Part shown: positions 25,033 through 33,724 of the stretch, in pieces
How positions within the stretch are numbered: the first letter of the stretch is position 1
Layout of the letters: each line of letters begins with the position of its first letter
Source of the DNA: Gammaproteobacteria bacterium
Lineage (GTDB): Bacteria > Pseudomonadota > Gammaproteobacteria > Nevskiales > Nevskiaceae
Direction: 5' to 3'
Length of the DNA stretch: 64,000 bases
Assembly: GCA_026398815.1 (NCBI GenBank)
Contig: JAPLSA010000031.1
Span: 62,001 to 126,000 of the forward strand
Notes under the pieces: model-generated
What the model saw: only the letters and a program-made list of their open reading frames with translations
What the model was told of the DNA's origin: nothing
The model's database searches: none
Translations under genes and position numbers: made by a program

Positions 25033-26268
25033 ATGACCTCGCCTGCCGCCTCCTCCCGCGCCATCTGGGCGCTGCTGCTCGCGTCCGGCGCGCTGCTGGC
25101 GATCACCATGGGCGCGCGCATGTCGCTCGGCCTGTTCGTGCAGCCGCTGGCCGCCGACACCGGCGAAAGCCTGGTCGCGATCAGCTTCGCGCTGGCGGTC
25201 GGCCAGCTGGTCTGGGGGCTGGTGCAGCCGCTGTTCGGGGCCATTGCCGACCAGCGCGGCGCGCACGGCGTGCTGGTGCTCGGCGGCCTGCTGATGGCGG
25301 CCGGGCTGGCGCTGGCGACGGTGTTCACCAGTGGCCTCGGCCTGGTGGTCTGCCTCGGCGTGCTGACCTCGGCCGGTGCTGGCGCCGGTGCGTTCTCGAT
25401 CCTGATCGGCGCTACCGCGCGCCAGCTGCCGGCCGAGCGCCGCTCGTTCGCGGCTGGCCTGATCAATGCCGGCGGCTCGGCCGGGCAGCTGCTGTTCGCG
25501 CCGCTGGTACAGGCGGCGATCACCGCCTTCGGCTGGGTCACGGCGATGCTGGCGGTGGCCGCCTCGGTGCTGGCCACGCTGCCGTTGGCGCGCCGGGTGG
25601 CGCCGAAGACGACGGCAATTCCGGCGCAGCCTGCGGCCGCCGCTGCAGCCGATGGCGGCCTGCGCGCGCAGCTGGGTCAGGCGCTGCGTGACCGCAGTTA
25701 CCTCTTGCTCAATCTGGGCTTCTTCACCTGCGGCGTGCACGTCGCGTTTCTGGTCACCCATCTGCCCGGCGAGGTCGCGCTGTGCGGGCTGCCGGGCACG
25801 GTGGCCGGCCGGGCGCTGGCGCTGGTCGGCGCGTTCAACATCGCCGGCAGTCTGGCTGCCGGCTGGCTCGGCCAGCGCTACCGGCTGAAGCACATCCTCG
25901 GGCTGATGTACCTGAGCCGCGCGCTGCTGATCGCGCTGTATCTGGCCTCGCCGCGCAACGCGCTCAGCGTCTATCTGCTGGCCGCCGGCCTCGGCTTCAC
26001 CTTCCTGGCCACGGTGCCGCCCACCGCCGGGCTGGTCGGCAAGCTGTTCGGTACCCGTTATCTCGGCACGCTGTTCGGCCTGACCCTGGTCAGCCACCAG
26101 ATCGGCGGTTTCTTCGGCGCCTGGCTCGGCGGCCTCACCATCAGCCGCTTCGGCGACTACGGCTGGATGTGGATCGCCGACATGGCGCTGGCGCTGCTCG
26201 CCGCGCTGTTCTGCCTGCCGGTGCGCGAAGCGCGGCTGCCGTCGCGGCCCGCTGCCCAGCCGGCCTGA
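25033..26268 (+). CDS. MFS transporter
   Basis: 411 aa with twelve predicted membrane helices. The MFS loop 2-3 signature is visible as PLFGAIADQRGAHGVLVLGG, and a central cytoplasmic Ala/Pro-rich loop (residues about 190-215) splits the two six-helix halves. The fold resembles monocarboxylate/OFA or YbfB-type carriers; the substrate cannot be read from sequence. It lies 69 bp after the alkylsulfatase-like gene in the same direction, so it may be the permease of that pathway. Confidence 0.86.
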   Translation: MTSPAASSRAIWALLLASGALLAITMGARMSLGLFVQPLAADTGESLVAISFALAVGQLVWGLVQPLFGAIADQRGAHGVLVLGGLLMAAGLALATVFTSGLGLVVCLGVLTSAGAGAGAFSILIGATARQLPAERRSFAAGLINAGGSAGQLLFAPLVQAAITAFGWVTAMLAVAASVLATLPLARRVAPKTTAIPAQPAAAAAADGGLRAQLGQALRDRSYLLLNLGFFTCGVHVAFLVTHLPGEVALCGLPGTVAGRALALVGAFNIAGSLAAGWLGQRYRLKHILGLMYLSRALLIALYLASPRNALSVYLLAAGLGFTFLATVPPTAGLVGKLFGTRYLGTLFGLTLVSHQIGGFFGAWLGGLTISRFGDYGWMWIADMALALLAALFCLPVREARLPSRPAAQPA

Positions 26269-26285
26269 TCGCGGCCCGGCTTCGC

Positions 26286-27383
26286 TCAGGGCACATCGGT
26301 CAGCAGCGCTTTCAGCTTCTGCAGGTCGGCTTCGTTGCTGTTCGACAGCACGATGAAGCTGCGGCCGTGGTCGAGATCGCGCAGCCACAGCGCATTGCTG
26401 CCCTGGATCGCGCCCTGTCGCTCGGCGCAGCGGCTGTCTCGACCGGCCACCGAGCACGGGTAGGTCCAGAAACCGTAGGCGACATAGCCCAGCGCTTCGT
26501 GGGCGCGCAGCATGGTTGCCGTCGATTGCCGGTTCAGCAGCCGGTATTCGCGCAGCGCGCTGTCGAAGCGCAGCAGGTCATCAACGGTGGAGCGCATAGC
26601 GCCTGCCGCGCCGAAGCTTTCCGGGAAATACGGCGGATCGGCGCGCAGCACACCGGGCGCGCTATCGCCCTCGACGACATAGGCCGAGGCGAGGCGCGGC
26701 ACCAGGTCACCGCTGCGCAGCACGGCGGTGTCGCGCAGGCCCAGCGGCTTGACGATGCGCTCGTCGACCAGGGTCGCGAACGGCTTGCCTTCCACCGCTT
26801 CGAGCAGCTGTTCGAGCAGCCGGTAGTCGACGTTCTTGTAGGCGAAGCGGCTGGCCGGCGGCGACTGCAGCGGCCCACCAGCTTCGCGTTCGATAAAGGC
26901 GGCGGCATCGAGCGGCTGCTGGTACGGCCGCATGCCGTCGTTCTGGTCGTGATCGGACAGGCCGGAGGCATAGGTCAGCAGCTCGTCGACGGTCACGGCG
27001 GCGAACGGTCGCTCGGCATAGGCCGGCAGCCATCGGGCCAGCGGCGCATCAAGCTGCAGCCGCCCGGCCTCGACCGCCCGCATCACCAGCACCGCCGTGA
27101 AGGTCTTGGTCAGCGAAGCGATGCGGAAGCGGGTATCGACGCGGTTCGGCTGCCGCCATTCCTCGCTGGCCAGACCGAAGGCGCGCCGGTAGATCGGCTT
27201 GCCGTGATCGGCCACCAGCACCACGCCGCGGAAATGCTGGCTGCGGGCGAAGTCGCGGACCACGACGTCGAAGCCGGCCGCTCCAGGCGCAGAGCCGGCG
27301 GGGTGACCAGCGGCAGCGGCCAGCAGCGGCAGGCCGAACAGGAGCGCCGCGGCGGCGGCACGGCGAAGCGGCAGAGATGTCAT
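26286..27383 (-). CDS. Serine hydrolase of the beta-lactamase (class C/esterase EstB) family
   Basis: 365 aa. Signal peptide (AAAAALLFGLPLLAAAAG), catalytic SxxK in RIASLTKTFTA, and a Tyr motif in FAYKNVDYRLLEQLLEAVEG (YxN). The late HxG-type segment is replaced by a QGSNALWLRDLDHG region, as in many esterase-like members. Likely a periplasmic peptidase or esterase rather than a resistance enzyme. It is convergent with the MFS gene and 47 bp downstream of rarD on the same strand. Confidence 0.85.
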   Translation of the reverse strand: MTSLPLRRAAAAALLFGLPLLAAAAGHPAGSAPGAAGFDVVVRDFARSQHFRGVVLVADHGKPIYRRAFGLASEEWRQPNRVDTRFRIASLTKTFTAVLVMRAVEAGRLQLDAPLARWLPAYAERPFAAVTVDELLTYASGLSDHDQNDGMRPYQQPLDAAAFIEREAGGPLQSPPASRFAYKNVDYRLLEQLLEAVEGKPFATLVDERIVKPLGLRDTAVLRSGDLVPRLASAYVVEGDSAPGVLRADPPYFPESFGAAGAMRSTVDDLLRFDSALREYRLLNRQSTATMLRAHEALGYVAYGFWTYPCSVAGRDSRCAERQGAIQGSNALWLRDLDHGRSFIVLSNSNEADLQKLKALLTDVP

Positions 27384-27430
27384 CGGCAGGATCGGGCAGG
27401 TGATGGCTGCCGATGATCCTGCCCGAGCGG

Positions 27431-28378
27431 CTATTTCGGCGCAGCCTCGATCAGCAGCGCCGGCCGCCGGCGCGAGCGGACGATGCCGTCGCCGGCGTAG
27501 ATCACCAGCGCCATCCAGATCAGCGCGAAGCCGATCGCCCGCGCCTGCGTGAACGGCTCGTGGTACAGGAACACACCGAGCAGCAGCTGCAGGGTCGGGC
27601 CGATGTACTGGATCAGGCCGATCGTCGAATACGGGATCAGCCGCGCGCCGAAGGCGAACAGCGCCAGCGGCACCGCCGTCACCAGGCCGCCGGCGAACAG
27701 CATCACGTCGATCAGCAGCGTCGTGTGGCCGAAAGCGCCGTCGCCGTGCAGCTGCAGCCATAGCAGGTAGACGGCCGCGAACGGCGCGATCAGCAGCGTC
27801 TCGGCGCCCAGACCGGCGATCGCGTCGACCTTCACGGTCTTGCGGATCAGCCCGTACAGGCCGAACGAGAACGCCAGCGCCAGCGAGGTCCACGGCAGGC
27901 TGCCGGTCTGGATCGTCAGCCACGACACGCCGGCGAACGCGAACGCCACCGCCAGCCACTGCGGGCGGTTCAGCTGCTCCTTCAGGATCAGCACGCCCAG
28001 CAGCACGTTGACCAGCGGATTGATGAAGTAGCCGAGGCTGGTTTCCAGCACATGGCCGGAATTGACGCTCCAGACGTAGATGATCCAGTTGCAGGAGATC
28101 AGCAGCGCGGTGACGAACAGCCGCAGCCGGGTCGGGCCATCGGCCAGCGCCGTGCGCACCTGCGCCAGCTGGCCGCGATAGCCGAGCCAGGCCATCACGA
28201 ACAGGCAGCACCACAGCAGCCGGTGCGACATGATCTGCAGGGTCGGCACGCTGCTCATCGGCTTCAGGTACAGCGGCAGCAGGCCCCAGACCAGGAAGGC
28301 GCCGATCGCGGCCGCGTGGCCGCGGTTGAACGACGAGGAGGAAGCAGCGGCCGCAGGCGCGGCGGCGGGAGTCGACAT
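27431..28378 (-). CDS. rarD: EamA-family transporter RarD
   Basis: 315 aa, ten predicted membrane helices in two EamA repeats. RarD-type signatures are GAFLVWGLLPLYLKPM near the N-terminus, CNWIIYVWSVNSGHVLETSLGYFINPL in the middle, and LIPYSTIGLIQYIGPTLQLLLGV in the second half. Molecular substrate is not established for the family. It starts 104 bp upstream of the divergent helicase gene. Confidence 0.9.
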   Translation of the reverse strand: MSTPAAAPAAAASSSSFNRGHAAAIGAFLVWGLLPLYLKPMSSVPTLQIMSHRLLWCCLFVMAWLGYRGQLAQVRTALADGPTRLRLFVTALLISCNWIIYVWSVNSGHVLETSLGYFINPLVNVLLGVLILKEQLNRPQWLAVAFAFAGVSWLTIQTGSLPWTSLALAFSFGLYGLIRKTVKVDAIAGLGAETLLIAPFAAVYLLWLQLHGDGAFGHTTLLIDVMLFAGGLVTAVPLALFAFGARLIPYSTIGLIQYIGPTLQLLLGVFLYHEPFTQARAIGFALIWMALVIYAGDGIVRSRRRPALLIEAAPK

Positions 28379-28482
28379 GGTTTCCTCGGTGGCGGATCGG
28401 CCACCGCAAGCTTGGAGGCGCGCGATGATACGCCTGCCGTCCCGGGCTTCGATGACGGCCGCCGCCGTTCATCCGCTCCGCC

Positions 28483-30903
28483 ATGCCGACGCTCCGCGAC
28501 ATCGACGACTGGTACGCCCGCCGCCACTGGACGGTGTTCGACTTCCAGCGCGCCTGCTGGCAGGCCTACCGGCGCGGCGAATCCGGGCTGATCCACGCGC
28601 CGACCGGCTGCGGCAAGACGCTGGCCGCCTGGCTCGGGCCGCTGCTGGAAGCCGAAGGCGCCGACGAGCCGATCCGGGTGCTGTGGATCACGCCGATGCG
28701 CGCACTTGCGGCCGACACCACGGCCAGCCTGCAAGCCGCCTGCGAGGCGCTGGGCGTGCCGTGGAAGGTCGAATGCCGGACTGGCGACACCGCTGCCAGC
28801 GCCCGGGCCAGGCAGCGCAAGCGGCTGCCGCAGTGCTTGGTGACGACGCCGGAATCGGCCTCGCTGCTGCTCAGCTATGCCGACCTGATTCCGCAGTGGC
28901 GCGGGCTGCGCGCGGTGATCGTCGACGAATGGCACGAGCTGCTGGCCACCAAGCGCGGCGTGCAGACCGAGCTGGTGATCGCGCGGCTGCGGGCTCTTGC
29001 AACAGGGCTGCGGGTCTGGGGCCTGTCGGCGACGCTCGGCAATCTCGACGAGGCGCTGGCCGCGCTGCTCGGGCCGGGCCGCGATCCGGCGCGCAGCGGC
29101 ACCTACGGCGCCGACCTGCCGAAGACCCTGCATCTCGACACGCTGGTCCCGGACGCCGTCGACCGCTTTCCCTGGGGCGGCCACATGGGCCTGCCGCTGC
29201 TGCCGAAGGTCGCCGAGGTGCTCGACCGCGCCCGCTCGACCCTGGTGTTCACCAACACCCGCGCGCAGGCCGAGCGCTGGTTCGAGGCGATCCAGATGAT
29301 CCGCCCGGAACTGCCCAGCGCGCTGCATCACGGCTCGATCGATGCCGAGGCGCGGACGGCGGTCGAGCACGGTCTTAAACACGGTTCGCTGCGCGTGGTG
29401 GTGGCGACCAGCTCGCTCGATCTGGGCGTCGACTTCTCGCCGGTCGAGCAGGTCGTGCAGATCGGCGGGCCGAAGGGCGTGGCGCGGCTGCTGCAGCGGG
29501 CCGGCCGTTCCGGCCACCAGCCGGGCGTGGCCAGCCGCATCGTCTGCGTGCCGACCCATGCGTTGGAGTTGGCCGAGTTCGCGGCCGCCCGGACGGCCAT
29601 CGAGCAGCGCCGCATCGAGGCGCGCCGGCCGCTGGTCCACTGTCTCGACGTGCTGGCCCAGCATGTCGTGACCCTGGCGCTGACCGGCACGATGACGGCG
29701 GACGCGATCCGCGCCGAGATCGCCAGCAGCCATGCCTATGCCACGCTGCCGGACGCCGAATGGCAATGGGTGCTCGATTTCGTGATGCGGGGCGGCGCGC
29801 TGCACGCCTATCCGCAGTTCCGCAAGGTGGTGGTGCGCGACGACGGCACCCTGATCGTCGATGACGCGACCGTCGCCCGCCGGCACCGGATGAGCGTCGG
29901 CACCATCACCTCGGACTCGATGATGCGGGTCCAGTACCTGAGCGGCGCCGGCGTCGGCTCGGTTGAGGAAAGCTTCATTGCGCGGCTCAAGCCCGGCGAA
30001 AGCTTTCTGTTCGCCGGCCGCAAGCTGACCCTGGTCCGGGTCAAGGACATGGCCGCCTACGTGAAGCCGGGCGGCAAGAGCCAGACGATCCCGCGCTGGA
30101 ACGGCGGCAAGATGCCGCTGTCCTCGACCCTGGCCGACAGCCTGGTCGAACTGCTGGCCGTGCCGGAAGCGAGCCCCGCGCCGGAAGTGCAGGCGCTGGT
30201 GCCGCTGCTGGCCATTCAGCGGCAGTGGTCGCGGCTGCCGCAGCCCGGCGTGCTGCTGGCCGAGCGCGCCACCTCGCGCGAAGGCGAGCACCTGTTCGTC
30301 TACCCGTTCGCGGGCCGCCACGTGCATGAGGGGCTGGCGGCGCTGGTCGCGTGGCGGCTGTCGAAGCGGGCGAAGATCACTGCGACGCTGACGCCGAACG
30401 ATTACGGCTTCGAGCTGCTGGCGGAATCCCTGCCGCCGCTCGATGGCGAGACGCTGAAGGCGCTGCTGGCGCCGGCCGATCTCGATCTCGACCTGCCGGC
30501 CAGCCTGAACGCGGCCGAGATGGCCAAGCGCCGCTTCCGGGAGATCGCCCGCGTCGCCGGCCTCGTGTTCGAAGGCTATCCGGGCGCCGGCAAGACGGTC
30601 AGGCAGGTGCAGGTGTCGTCCGGCCTGCTGTTCGATGTGCTGGTGAAGTACGACCGCGACAACCTGCTGACCCGCCAGGCGCTGGCCGAGGTGCTGGAGC
30701 AGCAGCTCGACTACCGGCGGCTGCGGCAGGCGGCCGAGCGCATCACCGGGCAGGAGGTGGTGATCGTCGACACGCCGCGCTTCACGCCGCTGGCGTTTCC
30801 GCTGTGGGCCGAGCGGATCGGCTCGCGGCTCAGCACCGAAGACTGGAAAGACCGCGTGCTGAAGATGGCGGCGACCCTGGAAAAGGCCGCCGCCAAGGCC
30901 TGA
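28483..30903 (+). CDS. Ligase-associated DEXH-box DNA helicase (Lhr-core type)
   Basis: 806 aa SF2 helicase. Walker A is HAPTGCGKTLAAW, motif II is VDEWHE, motif III is LSATL. Motifs V/VI are in VVATSSLDLGVDFSPVEQVVQIGGPKGVARLLQRAGRSGHQPG. The C-terminal Lhr-specific domains follow. Proteins of this type work with the exonuclease and ATP ligase of the same cluster; those partners are at 6160 and 7675, about 19 kb away. A strong hairpin terminator lies just downstream at 30925-30962. Confidence 0.93.
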   Translation: MPTLRDIDDWYARRHWTVFDFQRACWQAYRRGESGLIHAPTGCGKTLAAWLGPLLEAEGADEPIRVLWITPMRALAADTTASLQAACEALGVPWKVECRTGDTAASARARQRKRLPQCLVTTPESASLLLSYADLIPQWRGLRAVIVDEWHELLATKRGVQTELVIARLRALATGLRVWGLSATLGNLDEALAALLGPGRDPARSGTYGADLPKTLHLDTLVPDAVDRFPWGGHMGLPLLPKVAEVLDRARSTLVFTNTRAQAERWFEAIQMIRPELPSALHHGSIDAEARTAVEHGLKHGSLRVVVATSSLDLGVDFSPVEQVVQIGGPKGVARLLQRAGRSGHQPGVASRIVCVPTHALELAEFAAARTAIEQRRIEARRPLVHCLDVLAQHVVTLALTGTMTADAIRAEIASSHAYATLPDAEWQWVLDFVMRGGALHAYPQFRKVVVRDDGTLIVDDATVARRHRMSVGTITSDSMMRVQYLSGAGVGSVEESFIARLKPGESFLFAGRKLTLVRVKDMAAYVKPGGKSQTIPRWNGGKMPLSSTLADSLVELLAVPEASPAPEVQALVPLLAIQRQWSRLPQPGVLLAERATSREGEHLFVYPFAGRHVHEGLAALVAWRLSKRAKITATLTPNDYGFELLAESLPPLDGETLKALLAPADLDLDLPASLNAAEMAKRRFREIARVAGLVFEGYPGAGKTVRQVQVSSGLLFDVLVKYDRDNLLTRQALAEVLEQQLDYRRLRQAAERITGQEVVIVDTPRFTPLAFPLWAERIGSRLSTEDWKDRVLKMAATLEKAAAKA

Positions 30904-30924
30904 GGCGCGGCAGCCGGAAACAGG

Positions 30925-30962
30925 GAAGCCCCGGCCTGCCGGGGGGCGCAGGCCGGGGCTTC
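30925..30962. terminator. Strong hairpin terminator between convergent genes
   Basis: GAAGCCCCGGCCTGC at 30925 pairs perfectly with GCAGGCCGGGGCTTC ending at 30962, with a short G-rich loop. It sits 22 bp after the helicase stop and 30 bp before the stop of the opposite-strand 95-aa gene, so it can serve both directions. The flanking T-run is weak. Confidence 0.75.
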
Positions 30963-30991
30963 ATGCCGCTGCAGCGGCAAACCTTGGGGCT

Positions 30992-31279
30992 TCAGCGACC
31001 GCCGCGGTCGTCACCCGGTTCGCGCTCGCCGCCGCGGCCACGGCCGCGACCGCGGTCATCGCCCGCCTCGGTGCCACGGCCCCGGCCGCGATCGTCGCCG
31101 GCTTCGCGGCGGCTGGCGCTGCGATCGGCCTGGCGATCGTTCTGCCGGTCGGCTTGGCGGTCGGCGCGGCGATCTTCGTGACGCGGGTGTTCGCCGGCTT
31201 CGCGGGCAGCGGCGGTCTGGGAGGCCAGCAGGCCGGCGGCGGCGAGGCAGGTGGCGGCGATCAGGGAAAGCTTGTTCAT
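30992..31279 (-). CDS. Small exported Arg/Asp-rich low-complexity protein
   Basis: 95 aa. Clear signal peptide (MNKLSLIAATCLAAAGLLAS, then QTAAA) followed by about 70 residues of Asp/Arg/Gln/Gly repeats (DRRADRQADRQNDRQADRS; GDDRGRGRG occurs twice). No known family; likely disordered and highly charged. A GGAATAA-N14-CGTTGTC promoter-like sequence lies upstream on the same strand (31398-31371), shared with the ECF sigma gene at 34228. Similar charged repeats occur in the N-terminus of the subtilase at 34316. ATG at 31279 is chosen because it opens the signal peptide. Confidence 0.75.
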   Translation of the reverse strand: MNKLSLIAATCLAAAGLLASQTAAAREAGEHPRHEDRRADRQADRQNDRQADRSASRREAGDDRGRGRGTEAGDDRGRGRGRGGEREPGDDRGGR

Positions 31280-31370
31280 GGTGCGGGTTCCTGGTGGTTC
31301 GACAGTAGGGATGCAGGGATGAAGCGCCGTGCCGTGGATCGAGACCCGAGCGCCGCACACCCTGCCCCCC

Positions 31371-31398
31371 GACAACGCACCAGCCGGCCGCTTATTCC
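31371..31398 (-). promoter_or_regulatory. Predicted ECF-sigma promoter for the 95-aa gene
   Basis: On the minus strand, GGAATAA (31398-31392), 14 bases, then CGTTGTC (31377-31371). The same two blocks with the same spacing occur at 34279-34252 before the sigma gene and at 31434-31461 on the plus strand. The form matches the general ECF layout GGAAY-N16/17-CGTT. The expected start of transcription is about 85 bases before the 95-aa ORF. Confidence 0.7.
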
Positions 31399-31440
31399 GC
31401 CGATCAGCGGCGGATTTTTTTCGCATCGGCGGCGGAATAA
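31392..31440. repeat. Inverted repeat holding two divergent -35 elements
   Basis: TTATTCCGCCG at the left end is mirrored by CGGCGGAATAA at the right end. The two GGAATAA blocks are the -35 elements of the divergent promoters on each side. Between them CCGCCG-ATCAG-CGGCGG followed by seven T (31414-31420) looks like a small intrinsic terminator or an AT-rich upstream element. Confidence 0.55.
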
Positions 31441-31461
31441 ATCGCCGCGCCGGCCGTTGTC
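31434..31461 (+). promoter_or_regulatory. Predicted ECF-sigma promoter for the beta-barrel gene
   Basis: Plus-strand GGAATAA (31434-31440), 14 bases, CGTTGTC (31455-31461), identical in both blocks and spacing to the two minus-strand copies. It would give a leader of about 130 bases before the ATG at 31600. The remainder of the 31280-31599 gap shows no gene. Confidence 0.7.
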
Positions 31462-31599
31462 CTGCCGAGCCCTTGCGGCTGCGCGTCCGCCGCTGCGGCG
31501 CGCGGCGTACGGGGCCGACCTGACCAAGTTTTAACTTTCATTTTCCAAGCGCCGCGCGTTGACTGCGGACGCTTCACGATCGTCCCCGGAGACTGCCCG

Positions 31600-32535
31600 A
31601 TGTCGTTTTCCCCTTGCCGTACGGCGTTTGCCGCCACGCTCGCCACCCTGATCGCGGCGGCCGGCGGCCCTGCGCTGGCCGCCGACAGCCTGTCGTTCGG
31701 CACCGGCGCCGATTACGCCAGCGGCAAGTACGGCGGTACCACGCGCACCGAGGTGCTGGTGGTGCCGATCTCCGCGCGCCTGCGCTGGCAGGACTGGTCG
31801 GTGCGGCTGACGGTGCCGTACATCACCGTGCGCGGCCCGGCCGATGTGATCGTCATCGCCGACGACAACGGCGGTTCCAGCGGCAGCTCCGGCGGCAGTT
31901 CCAGCAGCGGCTCCGGGCGCGGCAGCGATGGCGGCGGCGGCAGCAGCAGTGGTGGTGGCGGTGGTGGCGGCAGCGATGACAACGGCGGCGGCAGCGGCCA
32001 GGGCCGTGGCCGGGGCGGCAACGACTCGTTCAGCGACAACCGCAGCGTGTCCGGCATCGGCGACGCCACCCTGGCGGTGACCCGCTCGTTCAATGCGATC
32101 GCCGACACGCCGGTCTACATCGATGTCAGCGGCCGCGTGAAGTTCGCCACCGGCAGCGAAAGCAAGGGCCTCGGCGTCGGCGCCACCGACTACACGGCCG
32201 GCAGCGAACTCGGCTACGCGGGCAAGGGCGGCGGCGTCTATGTCACCGCCGGCCGCCGCTTCCTCGGCAGCACCGCCACCCTGCAGCGCAAGGACGGCTG
32301 GCAGTGGAGCGCCGGCGGCTGGCTGAACCTTGGCGATGCGGTGGAAGCCGGGCTGCTCTACAGCTGGCGCGAGACGGCCGTCGTGGCCGGCGTCGATGCG
32401 CGCAATGTCGAGGCCAGCCTCGGCGTGCTGCTGGGCGGCGGCTGGCAGGCCGGCCTGTTCGCTGGCGCCGGCCTGTCCGACGGCAGCCCGGACTACAGCG
32501 GCGGCGTCAGCCTGTCATGGCAGTTGCCGCTCTGA
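31600..32535 (+). CDS. Putative outer-membrane beta-barrel protein with long Gly/Ser loop
   Basis: 311 aa. Signal peptide (TLATLIAAAGGPALAAD) and then alternating amphipathic strands like those of transporter-type small barrels (WSVRLTVPYITVRGP, SGIGDATLAVTRSF, VYIDVSGRVKFATG, ending SGGVSLSWQLPL). Residues about 90-141 are an almost pure Gly/Ser/Asp/Arg insert, placed where the related barrels have a short surface loop. Function unknown. It is preceded by a GGAATAA-N14-CGTTGTC promoter and followed by a very strong hairpin terminator, so it is a single-gene unit in the predicted ECF regulon. Confidence 0.72.
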   Translation: MSFSPCRTAFAATLATLIAAAGGPALAADSLSFGTGADYASGKYGGTTRTEVLVVPISARLRWQDWSVRLTVPYITVRGPADVIVIADDNGGSSGSSGGSSSSGSGRGSDGGGGSSSGGGGGGGSDDNGGGSGQGRGRGGNDSFSDNRSVSGIGDATLAVTRSFNAIADTPVYIDVSGRVKFATGSESKGLGVGATDYTAGSELGYAGKGGGVYVTAGRRFLGSTATLQRKDGWQWSAGGWLNLGDAVEAGLLYSWRETAVVAGVDARNVEASLGVLLGGGWQAGLFAGAGLSDGSPDYSGGVSLSWQLPL

Positions 32536-32561
32536 CCGGCCCGCCCACGCCGCCATCGCCG

Positions 32562-32600
32562 GCCGCCGCTGCACCGCCCGCCGGGCGGTGCAGCGGCGGC
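32562..32600. terminator. 18-bp perfect hairpin terminator after beta-barrel gene
   Basis: GCCGCCGCTGCACCGCCC (32562-32579) is fully complementary to 32583-32600, with a 3-base loop, then TTTCTGCGTTTC. It begins 26 bp after the stop of the beta-barrel gene. Confidence 0.8.
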
Positions 32601-32945
32601 TTTCTGCGTTTCGAGCGCGGGGCGTCAGCCATCGCCGCGCCTGCCTGCGGGGGCGCCGGGTCGCCCGTCGGCAGCGGTGCCGGGCGCGCGTCATCGGGCG
32701 GCTCGATGCCACGACAGGAACAGGTGACACCGATGCCGCCGGCCGGCACGCCGGCTTCGGCGCAGATGGCAGCGGGGGGGTCAGCGGCGGCGATGACGCC
32801 GGGGCTGATCGGCCCGACCGGCGCTTTCCGGCCGGCATCTCTGGCCGGGCCGCGCGCAGGCGGGCCGGATCTCGGGCCGGATCTGGGGCTGGCGTGGCAG
32901 ACGGCGCGCGCGCCGGGGCGGCAACGGCCCCGGCGGCGCGCGGTT
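32601..32945. other. 345-bp gap without recognisable gene
   Basis: Very GC-rich sequence between the hairpin terminator and the stop of the anti-sigma gene. Frames on both strands are open but Arg/Ala/Pro-rich with no domain, signal peptide or convincing ribosome-binding site. I see no gene or clear regulatory site here. Confidence 0.5.
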
Positions 32946-33701
32946 TCAGCGCGGCGGCGGGCCGGCCCAGCGGCCGGCGATCAGGGCGCGTTCCTGCTCG
33001 GCATCGACGGCGTCGCTGCCGCCGAGGCGGTTCATCAGCTGGTCGATCGCCGCATTGCTGCCGGCCGGCCGCAGTTCGCCGGGGGCGGCGCCGTCGCCGG
33101 CTTCCAGCGCCAGCAGCTGCCAGCCGCCGTCATCGCGGCAGGCCAGGCCTTCGCGGGCGCCGTTGTCCTGTTCGAACACGCGGCACCAGCGGCCGTCATC
33201 GGCGCGGAAGCTCAGCACCGGGCGGATTACGGAGCCGCCGTCGCGGGCTTCGCTGCCGCTGGGCGTGCCGTCCAGCGCCAGCTGCAGCGCGGCGGTCGCG
33301 GCCGGCTGCGGGTTGCCGCCGCGATTGACGACCACCAGGCCGACGATCGCCGCCGCAAGCGAGGCTGCCAGCGCGCCGCGCCAGACCGGCTGCCGGAAGC
33401 GGCGCAGCAGGCGCAGTTGCGGCAACTGCGGCCGAGCCGTGGTGGTGTCGCGGGCGGCGCGCGGCGGCAGTTGGAACGGCTCGCCCGGCCGATGGGCCAG
33501 GATCGCCGCCGCCAGCGGATCGTTGTCGGCGGTCGGCGTCAGCGGGTAGGCCGCCTTCAGCTGCTGATCGGCTGCGCGCAGGCGTTCCAGCCGCAGGCGG
33601 GCGCCAGGATCGGCAGCCAGCGCGGTTTCGAATGCGGCGCGCTCGGCCTCGGCCAGCTCGCCGTCGAGATAGGCGCACAGCAGTTCGTCGTTCAGTTCCA
33701 T
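32946..33701 (-). CDS. Anti-sigma factor, membrane-anchored
   Basis: 251 aa. The N-terminus (NDELLCAYLDGELAEAERAAFE) is the typical anti-sigma domain opening, here without the His-x3-Cys-x2-Cys zinc motif. One membrane helix near residues 107-125 (RGALAASLAAAIVGLVVV) separates the cytoplasmic sigma-binding part from a periplasmic domain (RPVLSFRADDGRWCRVFEQDN onward, with a possible disulfide pair). It starts 23 bp after the ECF sigma gene, so both are made together. It should hold the sigma factor until an envelope signal arrives. Confidence 0.85.
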   Translation of the reverse strand: MELNDELLCAYLDGELAEAERAAFETALAADPGARLRLERLRAADQQLKAAYPLTPTADNDPLAAAILAHRPGEPFQLPPRAARDTTTARPQLPQLRLLRRFRQPVWRGALAASLAAAIVGLVVVNRGGNPQPAATAALQLALDGTPSGSEARDGGSVIRPVLSFRADDGRWCRVFEQDNGAREGLACRDDGGWQLLALEAGDGAAPGELRPAGSNAAIDQLMNRLGGSDAVDAEQERALIAGRWAGPPPR

Positions 33702-33724
33702 GGCCTCGTTGTTCCTCGTGATCG

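Noticed and set aside
32550-32945. Possible small genes in the gap after the beta-barrel gene
   Set aside because: Frames are Arg/Pro/Ala-rich, without signal, domain or good ribosome-binding site; the first part is a perfect hairpin.
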